From: Solea solea | Taxonomy: Eukaryota; Chordata; Actinopteri; Pleuronectiformes; Soleidae | Length of the DNA: 64,000 bases | Assembly: GCF_958295425.1 (NCBI RefSeq) | Contig: NC_081145.1 | Coordinates: forward strand, 27,802,889 to 27,866,888 | Direction: 5' to 3' | Shown: positions 1 to 11,645 of the stretch, in pieces | How the letters are laid out: every line of letters starts with the position of its first letter | How positions within the stretch are numbered: position 1 is the stretch's first letter | Made by a program: the position numbers and the translations under genes | The notes under the pieces: model-generated | What the model saw: the letters and a program-made list of their open reading frames with translations, nothing else | Databases searched by the model: none | Told to the model about the DNA's origin: nothing

Positions 1-106
1 TCTTCCTGTAATCCAGGATTATTCCTCTGGAGCAGAAACGTCTCACAGTGAAACAGTTTCTTTCCCCTTGAACCGCGTTAATGATAATTTAGTGTTAGGC
101 ACAGTG

Positions 107-107
<1 letters not shown>

Positions 108-150
<43 letters not shown>
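108..150. repeat. (CA)n microsatellite
   Basis: Uninterrupted CA dinucleotide run of about 43 bases, read directly. Typical of fish intergenic DNA. Confidence 0.95.
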
Positions 151-152
<2 letters not shown>

Positions 153-1861
153 TGTGTTAAAGCACACATGGTTAACACACTGTTGTAATCTGATTTAAAG
201 AAACCGACGGGGAGCTGCGAGCCGGCCACGCTGATCCGTCAATACTCCCACGATAGAGGAAAGGGTTAATGGTTAAATGGCATTGATTTGGCCTCCTCCA
301 GGTTTCTCTGGCTGTTGCACAAACAGACGCACCAGAAAAACAAGTTTGTCCAACGTGACAATGTGTGACCTGTTTCCTGCAGCAGTTACACACGCCCACC
401 TCACTGTTGACTGATCCTGAGTCAAGACAGAGACGGAAATAATAACATTAGAATCACAACTAGAAACATTTTGATCGTGCCTGCTTCTTGCTGCCGGGTG
501 GATTGAACCTTTAAAACTTGAAGTATTTCGACAAAGTGCTATTTTCCTTCCAAACACCTGTTTCTAGCTGTCCAAAACTGGTGAAAAACTGAGAAAGCAA
601 CGTGTTTTAAAGTTGTCATATTTCAAGAACGGTCAATGATAGGGATTAAATGTTTGGTTTGTGAGTGTCAGGAGGCTTTCAGGAACTCCCACCTTTAAAT
701 TCATGAAAAACAGGTGTGAACTGACAGAGAAATCACAGTTTTAAAATCACCCTCGTTTATTTTTTTAAAAACTGCAAAGCTGAGTTTGAACATGGGAGGT
801 TTGAGCAGAACTCTCTGTGCTTTTAGGTGATTTTCAGAAAAAACGCAAATCATATGACAATGAAAACAACACCCAGGGTTAGACGACAACCACAGCAACG
901 TTTTTATGTCCGTGTCAGTTGGGATTGTGGGCAAGAGAAGAGTTTGTTTAGAGATTTTTGTGATTATTTTCTTCAGGACCTCAGCTAGAGTGAGACACTC
1001 TGGCCACGCAATACACACTCATTATAAAATCTGAAAACGTCCAAAAGAAGCACAAAACTTAAATTGTGATTGTTTAAAAACTGTACTACGTATCAAAACT
1101 TTGACTTGGGTGAGAAAAGTCCCAAGTCTTGTGACCCGTTTAAAGTTTCAACCACGTCTCTACGTTAAAGTATGACGACACTGTGAGGCTCCAGATTGGG
1201 CTGGATTGTGAGCATTTTTTCGACCGTTTCCCATTCATTTGTTTTTTGTTTGGGTTTTTTGCGATTTTTGTCGCCATGGTTTATCGAAATGCTTAGAAAA
1301 GTCATAGCACACGATTCTCGACCAAACCGCACGTTTTGATATAAACGTTTTTATAAGACGTTTTGATTTTTTTCTCAAAACTGTGGGAGGAGCTACTAGG
1401 GAGTTCTCAGTGGTGTGCGTTGCAGAGCAGGCACTCTAATTATTCCTTTATTCAACTACACTTAAGTTAAGGAGAAATTGGATTTTTAAAACTAAGAACG
1501 TCTGAAAATTTGAGTTTTAGTGACATGACAGCATTTATCGTGATTGTGGGAACAAAAACTGTAATATGTAGTAATTGGTAGATTAAGCGTGTCAGTCTCT
1601 ATAGATCATACTTTGTTCATATTTACCTCAGTTACACAAACATACCACACGAGGCAGCAGTAGACCAGCAGCTTCTGACTTTTACACAAAAAGTCGAGCA
1701 TCGCAATTTTTCCCAGATTACAAGGATTTTTAAAAACGTGTTTCCGGCCGCCTCGCTGTTAAACCTGCTATTTGGGCCTGTCGTCATGTGACGACAGGTC
1801 AGCCACGCCCCCCTGTTTTTACAAAGCAGCAGTGCTGACAGCACTGCAGATCAGCACTGTC

Positions 1862-1863
<2 letters not shown>

Positions 1864-1919
<56 letters not shown>
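1864..1919. repeat. (CA)n microsatellite
   Basis: Perfect CA run of about 56 bases, followed by a looser CACC tail. Confidence 0.95.
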
Positions 1920-1922
<3 letters not shown>

Positions 1923-2470
1923 ACACAAACACCTATTTAAGTGGGATAATCCACTCACTGTAGAGCTTTAAATCCACAGCTCTGCAGTCCGAGGCACATT
2001 TGACTTTTTCTTGAATGATTAAGAAAAAAACCAGCAGCTTTCATCACCACTCAGACTAGAGCTGCTATGAGCTGCACGATTTTTGCTCTATTTGTTAATA
2101 ATTTCATGCGCAGTGAAGGTTCTAGTCGGTTCTAAAGAGTTTTTTAAAACACACGTCTGTTGCTTCTGAACGTGTCGGTTGGTAAGAAATAAACATCCGC
2201 TGTCGCCTGTGAGCAAACGGTCACATCATATCAACACATCTCTTGCACCTGTGTGAACACGACACACAGCAGGAGTGTTTTATACACCATACCCAGAATG
2301 ATTGTAATTTATACCCAAAACTGGACCTAATGAAATATATATATATATATTACATAACCTAATAAAAGGCTATCCTAAGAATATTTATACCTGCTGAAGA
2401 TTTCTTAACTGCTTAATCTTGCTGTTACAGACGCATTTTAGACTAGGAAGTGAAATTTGTGAACTGCTCA

Positions 2471-2697
2471 CTCTCCCGCACCAAACCCCATTGAGAAAAT
2501 CTGCGATTTTCACATCACAGCACAGATGACTTGTTGATCCACTGCTGCCTCCATCACTATGTTCAAATGTGCTATTTTGTGATTGGAAACTTTCTTTCAG
2601 GTTTACCACAGTGGCACAAACTGACCACACGGGGCAGTAGTGCCCCAGCAGCTCCTGTTTTCCCTGCAAGCTAAAAAAAATTGATTTACTCTGGACT
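2471..2697. mobile_element. MITE, common ~245-bp family
   Basis: Starts CTCTCCCGCACCAAACCCC and runs through the family body (TTGATCCACTGCTGCCTCC, a CAAACTGACCACAC segment, then AGCAGCTCCTG). It ends in a decayed version of the opposite terminal repeat. This family has imperfect terminal inverted repeats of about 30 bp related to CTCTCCCACACCAAAGTCC and no coding capacity. The superfamily is not identified. Confidence 0.75.
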
Positions 2698-2699
2698 TA

Positions 2700-3200
2700 A
2701 AAGTGATTTTTTTTTTTCTATTGAGGTGTTTTTATATGCAAATGTTATTAGGATAGCCCTTTATTAGGCTTTATTATTATATTTACTTAATTTGATCACA
2801 TTATTTTTAATATAGGTGAATGAAAACTTATACTTTCTGACCAAAATAAATGTGATGTTCTTGTCATAAAAATTAGAAAATAGACTTATATATAAACATT
2901 TTTATATCCACATTTGCAGTTTTTTTTGCTTTAAAAAATATAAATTTTCAGTTGAAGAGCTTCTAAGCACAAGATGCAGGACCCAGCAGTGCAGGTGGGG
3001 GGCACTCACATGTCCCAGCACAGTCAACACGGACTATGTGTCGGTTTCTTCAGAAAACCACGCCTCAAAAAAACAAACAAAAACCCCCAGAAACTGTTGC
3101 TTTAACGGCCACAGCCTGCAGGGAGAGAGACAGGTTTCCCCGTCGTCACAGCGTTCGTACACCAACACCTGGCTGCCGTCCAGTACGACTACATTCTTGT
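2700..3200. other. AT-rich spacer, no gene seen
   Basis: AT-rich sequence with poly-T runs. Nothing resembling an exon, an RNA gene or an intact transposon was found. Confidence 0.5.
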
Positions 3201-3233
3201 AGAGTCAGTCGCTGAGCAGCTCCTCTGTGCTAA

Positions 3234-3277
3234 TCATCATCATCATCATCATCATCATAATAATAATTATTATTATA
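3234..3277. repeat. (ATC)n/(ATA)n simple repeat
   Basis: Run of ATC triplets passing into AAT/ATT triplets, read directly. Confidence 0.9.
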
Positions 3278-3289
3278 AACTTTGCATGG

Positions 3290-3850
3290 AGGTCAGGCGA
3301 AAATGCGATATTGGCATAGTTCCCGAAACCCGTGCATTGCTCAAGGGCTCTACAGCCCCTCCCCCCCAGGTGAAAACAGAGGCAAAATTGAGCTCCACTG
3401 AATTTCCTGAAACTTGGTGGGAAGATGTTATAGACCAAGACGAACAAAAAAGTAAACTGTAACCACGGCCTCAACTTAACAGGAAGTCGGCCATTTGGAA
3501 TTTTGGCATCCATTTTGGCCTTTTGCACCTCAGTCCTCATCTCGCAGACTGCAGGATCCAGATCCTAAGGTGGCCAACGGGCGGCAAAAATGAGACGGAG
3601 AAACGAGCTGCACATTTACAGACGAAAAAAACAAAAACCTGCACAGAGACCAGCCATTTGGAACTATGGCGTCCATTTTGGCGATTTTGCACCCTACGTA
3701 AATGAGCGAACTCGTCCGAGCGCGTTTGTTGTACTGACACAAAAAAGAAATCCAAGGTGAAAAGTCTTTGAAAGGTTTTGCAGATTCAAAACAACACTCT
3801 GCGGGGGTTTTTTGTGAATTTCGACCATTTGTCACGAAACAGGAAGCCCT
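3290..3850. repeat. Dispersed repeat, 'GAAGTCGGCCATTT' family, two partial units
   Basis: Holds the words GGAAGTCGGCCATTTGGAA, TTTTGCACC, GAACTCGTCCGAGCGCG and TTGTTGTACTGACA, then a segment with AAACAGGAAG. The same ordered words recur at 58970-59610, and looser relatives occur at 5400-5600 and 50710-50890. The short reading frames inside it are not conserved between copies, so it is scored as a non-coding interspersed repeat of unknown class. Confidence 0.65.
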
Positions 3851-4392
3851 CAGACTTCAGCATGCGTTGACTTGTGTGGGGGACACTTGCGAGGGTCCTA
3901 TCCTGACTGCGTGCAGTCCTGGTTACAGTTCAGATTAACAGATTAAAAACAGAAGAAGAATGACTCACTTTTAAGATGACACAATGACATGTTTTGTGCT
4001 GTAATGATCACCCTAAGAACACCGAAAACTATCCCTTCAAAGGTTACATCTGACAAAAATCCAAAACAGTATTTAAGGATTTAGTTTCTCTCTCTTGCAG
4101 ATGTAAACAATGACTCACTCGCTGACTGTGACACAACAACAACAACCACAGAGATTAACCATCAATATGACATAATACACTCATATACGACACTGAAGAA
4201 ATCTGTGTACATTTAGGAGAATAAACGTTAAAGCCGGTGTTTTCATGTTTTCAAAAGGTCACGACACAGAAGTAATCAGTAGCTCAGAGTTGGGGGTCGT
4301 GGTCACAGCGCGTTAAATATTAAGCGTCGTCATTGTTTTTTGGACGATGGGAAAATACGATAGTGTTCCCACATCATCAGTGTGTGTGTGTG

Positions 4393-4430
<38 letters not shown>

Positions 4431-4685
4431 CGTGGAGCCGCACGGCTTAAATATTAACGCAGGAAAAACACAAAAACAGCTACTGGTGCGTTTGTTCACT
4501 CAGCCTGTTTGGATCAGTGTCAACTGCCAGAGGCCAGACCTGAGCCCAGAGGCTCTACTGTGTCTGTGTGTGTGTGTGTGTGTCTTAGCTTTGTCTTAGC
4601 AGGATCTTTTGTGTTACATACACCGACCTTGTCAGGACCTGTCATCCTCACAGGGACCAAAGACGAGATTCGGTTAGGTAAGAGG

Positions 4686-4721
<36 letters not shown>

Positions 4722-5330
4722 GCCAAGCCAACAAGAAACCCCAGATTCTTCACCAGTTGACATCAATGTGACAGGATCTCTCTCTCTCTCTCTCTCTCAA
4801 AAACATGAAGAAGATTTTCATTTTATAACCAATCAGAACAAATTTGCAGCGACGTTTGTCGGGGGTGATAAGCTCCGCCTCTGCGGACGCTGGTGCTCAC
4901 TGTGCCCGACACAGAGCAGCGTTACCTCGGCCTGTCCTGATGACATCATCACGTCTCTGTCATTAGATGCTCGGTGTGATCCATAGATTTGTTGTTGACG
5001 TGTTATTTTGTTTTTAATGGAAACGTTTTGACCTGACAGTTTGAAAGTTTGTATATTATTAATGTTTTATTTATTTTAACTTTGAATGTTAGATTTATAT
5101 TAAAGTTGCACGGTCATTGCATCTGTATTTAAATATAATATGTACATATATGTAACATACATATATATACTACTCTACACTGCTGTAATATATCTGTTTT
5201 CCACATGGTTCTGTATATTTTAATACAAATAAATTAATAAATGAAGTTAAATATTTAAAATGTGAAAATAATAACAATATATATGCATTTATTAAAAGTA
5301 TTTTGTACAAACGGTAGAAAGCCAAATTAA
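3851..5330. other. Gene-free stretch with GT microsatellites
   Basis: GT/TG runs lie at about 4379-4434, 4565-4583 and 4689-4718, and a CT run at about 4778-4798. The short frames across these runs merely translate dinucleotide repeats. No exon was recognised. Confidence 0.6.
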
Positions 5331-5610
5331 TCACGTTTTTTGAGGCCTTTCCCACGCCCCAAAAGATTTCTATGATCGGATCAGAACTGGTGAACATTTA
5401 CGTCTGAAAGTGGTTCAGGGGAATGTACGTCGAAAATTGGATGTTGACCCTGAACAGCACAATTATCGTACATGCATGAAAAATGATACACATGCGTAGA
5501 AGGTCGGGGTGAAGAAAATTACTGTCCGCCATCTTAGGTTGAACAGCAAATTTTTGGCAAATTTGGCGATTTTGCACCAATGGTATTTGAACGAGCTTGT
5601 CCTAGTTTTA
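5331..5610. repeat. Dispersed repeat, partial copy
   Basis: Carries CATGCATGAAAAATGATAC and 'GGCGATTTTGCACC', words shared with the 3290-3850 and 9755-9800 repeats. Read as a decayed interspersed repeat. Confidence 0.45.
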
Positions 5611-6760
5611 TTTATTTTCATTTATCTTTTCTTTTAAACACAAGTTCCCCTTTTAAAGTACTTCACACTACCACTTCACCACCACTTTTTAAACGCATTT
5701 GTTTCAGACGTCATAGCAAGACGTTACAGCTGTGCAGATTTTACATTCCGCCTCATTCTCAAGTCATGAAGTAGCCTCAGGCAGAGACAAGCAGCAGTGA
5801 AGACCAAGACCAGCGTCAGCACAGTGACTGTGAGCCGGGGTTATCAAAACAACACGTCGGCGCCTCTTAATAAACACACACACGCATATTAAAGTCAAAC
5901 ACAACCTCATGTGACGGCCGAGAGCGAGCAAAAAACCCAGCGACAGGAGCTGCGGTGAGCATTTAGACAGAGAGTGGACTCATTCTGCCATGTGTTGATG
6001 ATGATGAGGCGACACAGCAAAGCATCATGGGAGGAACAGCCACATCAGCGAATCAAGGCAGCTCAGATCGTTGGCCTCCACATTATTATTCAGAGCTGCA
6101 ACTGACAATTATTTTTAAATTCAGTTCTTGTTTGGTCAAAAACTGTGAAATCATGATGTTCACAAATGAATTTTTTTTCCAGTTTTAATGTGATTTCTTT
6201 GTCAAATGAAGCAATGGAAGTATTCACATGTAGGAAGCCTAAAAATCTAAATACTTGGCACTTTTTGCATTATTCGTGCATGATAAAGTGTGTGAAACAA
6301 TTGGAATTAAATGGGATCTTTCTCCAAGGCCTGAATCCAAACTTTTCCCTTAACAATCTTTTTCTTTGTCGTTTTTTTAAGATGGTCTCTTCCGTAGATT
6401 CCACACAAAACGATGCAGTACATACGCAAGGCCTGAATGTGGCGCTGTAACACTGCAACAACCAAAAACTAGGGAAGAAGAAGACGCTGAAACTTTGTTT
6501 TTGTTAAATAACGCATAATTCGGACAAGTGTTAGTTACATTTTATACAATATCACAGAAACGGAGACAGAATGAAGAAAGCCAGGGCGACTAAGGGAAGA
6601 AAATAAAAGACTAAACGATCTCCAAATACAAGACGAATAAAAAAAAGACGACGACGGCGACCCAAAGTAGCATTTTGGTTGTAAACACGAAAACACAATG
6701 GTGACGTTTTATGATTTTCTCACTCTTCAAAGATAGCGTTGCAGTTTCTCCCAAAACAAG
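5611..6760. other. Gene-free stretch; possible conserved island at ~5920-6090
   Basis: Most is AT-rich spacer. About 5920-6090 is more complex, non-repetitive sequence, including the words GCAAAGCATCATGGGAGGAA and CAGCTCAGATCGTTGG, unlike its AT-rich surroundings. It could be a conserved non-coding element, but only alignment to other fish could show that. Confidence 0.3.
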
Positions 6761-6764
6761 CAAG

Positions 6765-7617
6765 GGAGTGCAAAGATCAAAGAACAAGTGAGGGAGGGTA
6801 AAGATCAAATCAGGGAGCGCAAAGATCAAAGAACAAGTGAGGGAGTGCAAAGAACAAATCATTGAGCCTAAAGAACAAATCAGGGAGTGCAAAGATCAAA
6901 GGACAAGTGAGGGAGGGTAAAGATCAAATCAGGGAGCGCAAAGAACAAGAGAGGGAGTGCAGCGAAAAAGCGAGGGAGCGCAAAGAACAAATCAGGGAGC
7001 CTAAAGAACAAATCAGGGAGCGCAAAGATCAAAGAACAAGTGAGGGAGGGTAAAGATTAAATTAGGGAGCGCAAAGAACAAGAGAGGGAGTGCAGAGAAA
7101 AAGCGAGGGAGCGCAAAGAACAAATCAGGGAGCCTAAAGAACAAATCAGGGAGCGCAAAGATCAAAGAACAAGTGAGGGAGGGCAAAGATCAAATCAGGG
7201 AGCGCAAAGATCAAAGAACAAGTGAGGGAGGGCAAAGATCAAATCAGGGAGCGCAAAGATCAAAGAACAAGTGAGGGAGGGCAAATATCAAATCAGGGAG
7301 TGCAAAGATCAAAGAACAAGTGAGGGAGGGCAAAGATCAAATCAGGGAGCACAAAGATCAAGAGAGGGAGTGCAGAGAAAAAGCGAGGGAGCGCAAAGAA
7401 CAAATCAGGGAGCCTAAAGAACAAATCAGGGAGCGCAAAGATCAAAGAACAAGTGAGGGAGGGCAAAGATTAAATCAGGGAGCGCAAAGAACAAGAGAGG
7501 AAGTGCAGAGAAAAAGCGAGGGAGCGCAAAGAACAAATCAGGGAGCCTAAAGAACAAATCAAGGAGCGCAAAGATCAAAGAACAAGTGAGGGAGCGCAAA
7601 GAACAAATCAGGGAGCA
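6765..7617. repeat. Large minisatellite of ~21-bp units (GGGAGCGCAAAGAACAAATCA)
   Basis: About 850 bp of tandem units alternating 'GGGAGGGCAAAGATCAAATCA' with 'GGGAGCGCAAAGAACAAGTGA' and 'GGGAGCCTAAAGAAC' variants, arranged in longer blocks of several units. The 21-bp length leaves one plus-strand frame largely open and rich in Arg, Glu, Lys and Gln. No flanking exon or splice logic supports a protein, so it is treated as a satellite. Confidence 0.9.
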
Positions 7618-9630
7618 CCAAGTTTATTTTCAAACAATAAAATATAATATTTTTGATTGATTAAATCTATATCTTATTTGCTTCTTAAAAAGTGTTGTTT
7701 GAAAATATTGACATAAATCTAATCTACTAATCTACTCCTGATGTAAATATGGAACGCACCATCCGTAGGACGGCGGGGGGGGGGGGCCATGTTGTGTGTG
7801 TGTAGACCGGGACACAACAACAGTGAGGTGCAGAAACTTCCGGAAAACTAGCACCGTGACTACAGGAAGACTAAGGTTACGCAGAGTAGGAGGAGCCTGT
7901 CAGTCACAAACGAGACGAGCGACAGATCGCGTTACACAGGCTACAGTTACAGCCACAAAGGCAGCATGTGTGTGTGTGTGTGTGTGTGTGTCAGTTACAC
8001 TCTCTCTGTAACACACACATAATTGAATGCTGAATCGACGGAGATCTCAAGCTCAAGCAAGTTAAATTTGTCACGTCGACTGTTAACCAAAACCAACCAA
8101 AAGAAAAAAAAAGAAGCAGTCACATGTTTCCTGTGTGATCAACAAAACGCCACCTGTGCGAGGAGTTAAAGAGGCAGTTTGAGTTTTTTACTGACAAATA
8201 ACGTAGCGTTGTTTTTTTACGCTCCTGCACCAAAGTCCAGAGAGAAAATCATGGATTTTACCTGTGAGTTCCCCGTGAGAAAAACATTGAGACACATTCT
8301 TATTATTATTATTATTATATCTTTTTAATACACACTGTACAACTGTAATATACCAGGAGCTCAGGCTGCACAATCAGTGCACTTGTAAAAATTGGATTAC
8401 ACAGTTGTGTGAACTTCAGCACTTTATCTCACGTTACAATCCTAATTCTGTTCAACTCTCCGTGTTCTTGTCTCCTCTCTCCTGAATTCAGAGCTGGAAA
8501 AAAGTATTTGTGAGTCTTTATTTTAAAAGAAAATAGATATTGCAGAACATAGATCTGTCATTTCCCTCAAATCACTCAAACTAAAAGGACTTTATTTCTC
8601 TGGTTCTTCTCGTCTACTGTAAAATCTCATCCCCTGACATGATCTGCACCTTTCATCTCTCCTCCTCCTCCTCCTCCTCCTCTACCTCCTCGTGTGAACT
8701 CCCTCCATCGCTCCTCACCATCAGTGATCAGTGGGGAAACACAACAGTGGTTGTGATCAGCTGCTTTTTACAAAAGTGTCTTTGATCACAGGGATGAGGG
8801 GGAAGCTCTCTGTATTATTGTATGTCATGTTATACTGTATTGTATTAAATTACATTGTATTGTTTTATTATATGACACATGTTAAACAGTACATATACTA
8901 AATATTAATAGTATAAATACTACATTTCATTTATAAAAAACCATCACCCTTTGGCATTTTTCCCTCTTACTCTTCTTTCCCATTGATATGTACAAGTACT
9001 GCATATGTACACACACACGTTTTATCACTTTTTGTATAATCTCTACTCTACTACTAATGTCCTCACTTGACCTGCAATGACTTTATTGCTCAGTACAGTA
9101 AAGACGAGGAGGGCTAATAATCTTATTTCTTCTGTGTTCTCTGTGTGCTAATGCCACACAAGTGCCAACCAAAGCTCTTCACTAATCAATTCACCATCAT
9201 CATCATCATCATCAGTGGCAGCAATGCCTTCCTTTCAACTCCATCCTCCTTTTTTGTTAATGAGATTTGCAACAGAAAAGCCTGTGAGTGTGTGAGGCAG
9301 GAAGCTCCTTCAGCAACATTACTATTCACAGAGCTCACGTTATAATGTGTGTGTACACATATTACTGTTAACCTTTTTGTTAACTGTTACGTTACTAAAT
9401 TAATCAATTCACCAATTCAAACAAACATTTTTAAATGTGAATAGAACATTTAAGACTCATTTTGGTTTGTGGATAAGACAAGACACATGAAAACATCGTC
9501 ATCATTTCCACAATCAGACGTTTTCTGGACTCGTGCTCGATTCATACGAGAAAATAACCGACCAGGTAAACCGATGCGATTTTCTTGTCTCAACAAAGGT
9601 TGATGAAGGAATAGGTTGCAGACAAATTTA
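7618..9630. other. Gene-free stretch
   Basis: Contains a G homopolymer near 7776-7787, a GT run at 7967-7990, a MITE end fragment at about 8219-8265 (CTCCTGCACCAAAGTCCAG), ATT and CCT triplet runs, and AT-rich spacer. No exon seen. Confidence 0.5.
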
Positions 9631-9632
9631 AA

Positions 9633-9745
9633 AGTCAATTTTGAGATTAAAGTCCGAATTTTGAGATTAAAGTCAGAATTCTGAGATTAAAGTCAGGAAG
9701 TCGGAATTCTGAGGAAAAAGTCGGAATGGTGAGATTAAAGTCACC
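9633..9745. repeat. Short array, 'TTCTGAGATTAAAGTC' family
   Basis: Four to five units of about 18-28 bp containing GAGATTAAAGTC and GGAATTCTGAG. It is the same family as the arrays at 10525-11095 and 12728-12925. Confidence 0.85.
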
Positions 9746-10299
9746 TAGAGCAGCAGGTTTATCATACATGCATGAAAATCGGCACACATGCATAGAGGTG
9801 TGGAGGTAGGTACTTTATATCGCATTTTTAGCAGTGATATAAAGTAGTGATAATTGTGCAGAAGTCACAAAATAGAGAATTTTTCTTTTGTTTTTGTTCA
9901 TAAAAACGAACCAAATTTCACAAATTAAATCCAATTTTAAACAAATAAAATAAAAGTTGTCTATAGGCTGTGCTGAAAAACAGGATATAAGACACTCTAT
10001 TACACATTCTTATAGCCTCTGTATAAACTGTACGTTTAAACGCAGCCCAAATGCTCTGTGTTCTGTGGTTTAATATGACGTTTTTGAAGTTGAATCTAAG
10101 GGTTAAGCGTGTGATAAAAATGCGATTCATTATTATTAAGATAAATAAAGGTATAGATATTTGGCCCCTGTTGTGATATCATATCGTTGTTGTCAGACAT
10201 GACAAAGTGGTATGGAGCCGCTCCTGCAGCAGCAGATGTTGGAGCAGTGGGAAGCTGAACATCAGCTTTGATATGATGCCATTAGCATCTCACCCCCCA

Positions 10300-10520
10300 G
10301 CCCCCCCCCCCCCGCCCCACACACACACACACACACACACGCCGTCAGAAGCTGATGGTTTGCAATTACACAGCGTGTGTCAGTGCGACTGAGCATCATT
10401 CCATGGCTGCGAGCTGACAACAACACATGACTGAGCGTGTAGAGAAGAACCGCGGTCACCATGGAAAACAAGCTCCAAGTACAAAGGACACATTTACACA
10501 TGGTCATGTGAAAAACCTTG
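10300..10520. promoter_or_regulatory. Possible conserved non-coding island beside a poly-C/CA run
   Basis: After a poly-C tract and CA run (about 10291-10340), sequence 10341-10505 is complex and non-repetitive (GCTGATGGTTTGCAATTAC, CGCGGTCACCATGG) inside a repeat-rich region. No open frame with splice sites fits it. A regulatory element is inferred only from its complexity. Confidence 0.25.
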
Positions 10521-10524
10521 CAAT

Positions 10525-11095
10525 TCTGACATTAAAGTCAGAATTCTGAGATTATAGTCAGGAAGTCATAATTCAGAGATTAAAGTCAGGAAGTCTTAAT
10601 TCTGAGATTGAAATCAGGCAGTCATAATTCTGAGAAAAAAGTCATAATTCTGAGATTAAAGTCAGGAAATCATAATTCCGAGGGGAAAAAAAGTCATAAT
10701 TCAGAGATTAAAGTCGGGAAATCATAATTCTGAGATTAAAGTCAAGAAAACGGAATTCTGAGATTAAAGTCAGACTTCTGAGAAAAAAAGTCAGGAAGTC
10801 ATAATTCTAAGATTAAAGTCAGGAAGCGAATTCTGAGATTAAAGTCAGAATGTCATAATTCTGAGATTAAAGTCAGAAAGTCATAATTCTCAGATTAAAG
10901 TAAGGAAATTGGAATTCTGAGATTAAAGTCAGGAAGTCGGAATTCTGATATTAAAGTCAATAAATCTGCATTCTGAGAAAGTAAAAATTCTGAGGGAAAA
11001 AATCTGCATTCTGATCGGAATTCTGAGTTGGAATTCTGAGATTATATTCAAAATTCTGATTTGAGAATTTTGAGAGGAATGGTCAGAATTCTGAC
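10525..11095. repeat. Minisatellite array, 'GAGATTAAAGTCAGGAAGTC' family
   Basis: Around twenty diverged units of about 28 bp built from GAGATTAAAGTCAGGAAGTC and ATAATTCT. Units decay toward the right edge, where single-base changes and deletions accumulate. Confidence 0.9.
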
Positions 11096-11229
11096 TTTAA
11101 TCCCAAAGTTTTTGATTATATTTGGCCCTAATCCACTTCCGTAAAAGCAAGCAAGAATAATCTAGAAAATATTCCAGAGATGAATCGATCAATGAAATAA
11201 AGAAACAAAGAACATAATATTAAAACATG

Positions 11230-11645
11230 AGCAGGTCATTGAACTCACCATGAAGCGCTCGTCTGACGTTTGATGCGTTTACGTGCAAAGTTTAAAGTGT
11301 GTGTGTGTGTGTGTGTAATTAGCTCGTTGTCATGTTGTAGCTCACTCACTCACCTCAGCGTGAACTCCTCCGCTGTTTATCGATAATAATCCACAGTTTG
11401 GGTCAAACACACACACACACACACACTCACGAGACACGCACACACAAACACACACGAACACACACACACATACATACATACATTCACTCACACCCACGCG
11501 TGTACAATAACACACTCATAGAACCGGGTGAGTGAGTGAGTGGGAGCCGAACTGTCCGCTCGTCCCGGTTCGTCCCCGCTCGGCTCAGACTGAGCTGAGG
11601 AGCAGCTACACCTGCCATGTGATCGGCGTGCTGCGTTCATGGCGC
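11230..11645 (-). promoter_or_regulatory. GC-rich island with a possible first exon of an unseen minus-strand gene
   Basis: Sequence 11500-11645 is locally GC and CpG rich (GTCCGCTCGTCCCGG, CCGCTCGGCTCAG) in an AT-rich region. On the minus strand a consensus donor, CTTCATG then GTGAGT, lies at about 11250. A promoter plus non-coding first exon, transcribed toward position 1, would fit, but no downstream coding exon was recognised. A (CA)n tract at about 11407-11460 separates the two parts. Confidence 0.3.

Larger units (their letters stand above)
1..2470. other. Gene-free flank
   Basis: No reading frame with family resemblance or a convincing exon was seen on either strand. The stretch holds CA microsatellites, a dispersed repeat around 1190-1340 and a fragment of the common MITE at about 1629-1680. 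The dispersed repeat shares the words GAAATGCTTAGAAAAGTC and TAGCACAC with a second copy near 45355-45415. Confidence 0.5.

Noticed and set aside
3205..3835. Several minus-strand open frames of 70-110 codons
   Set aside because: They lie in a dispersed repeat and an ATC triplet run, are not shared with the other repeat copies, and have no splice or domain support.
4333..4760. Cys/Val-rich frames
   Set aside because: They translate GT microsatellites (CVCVCV).
6765..7617. CRISPR-like array
   Set aside because: Regular repeats, but no unique spacers. The units are contiguous and the organism is a vertebrate.
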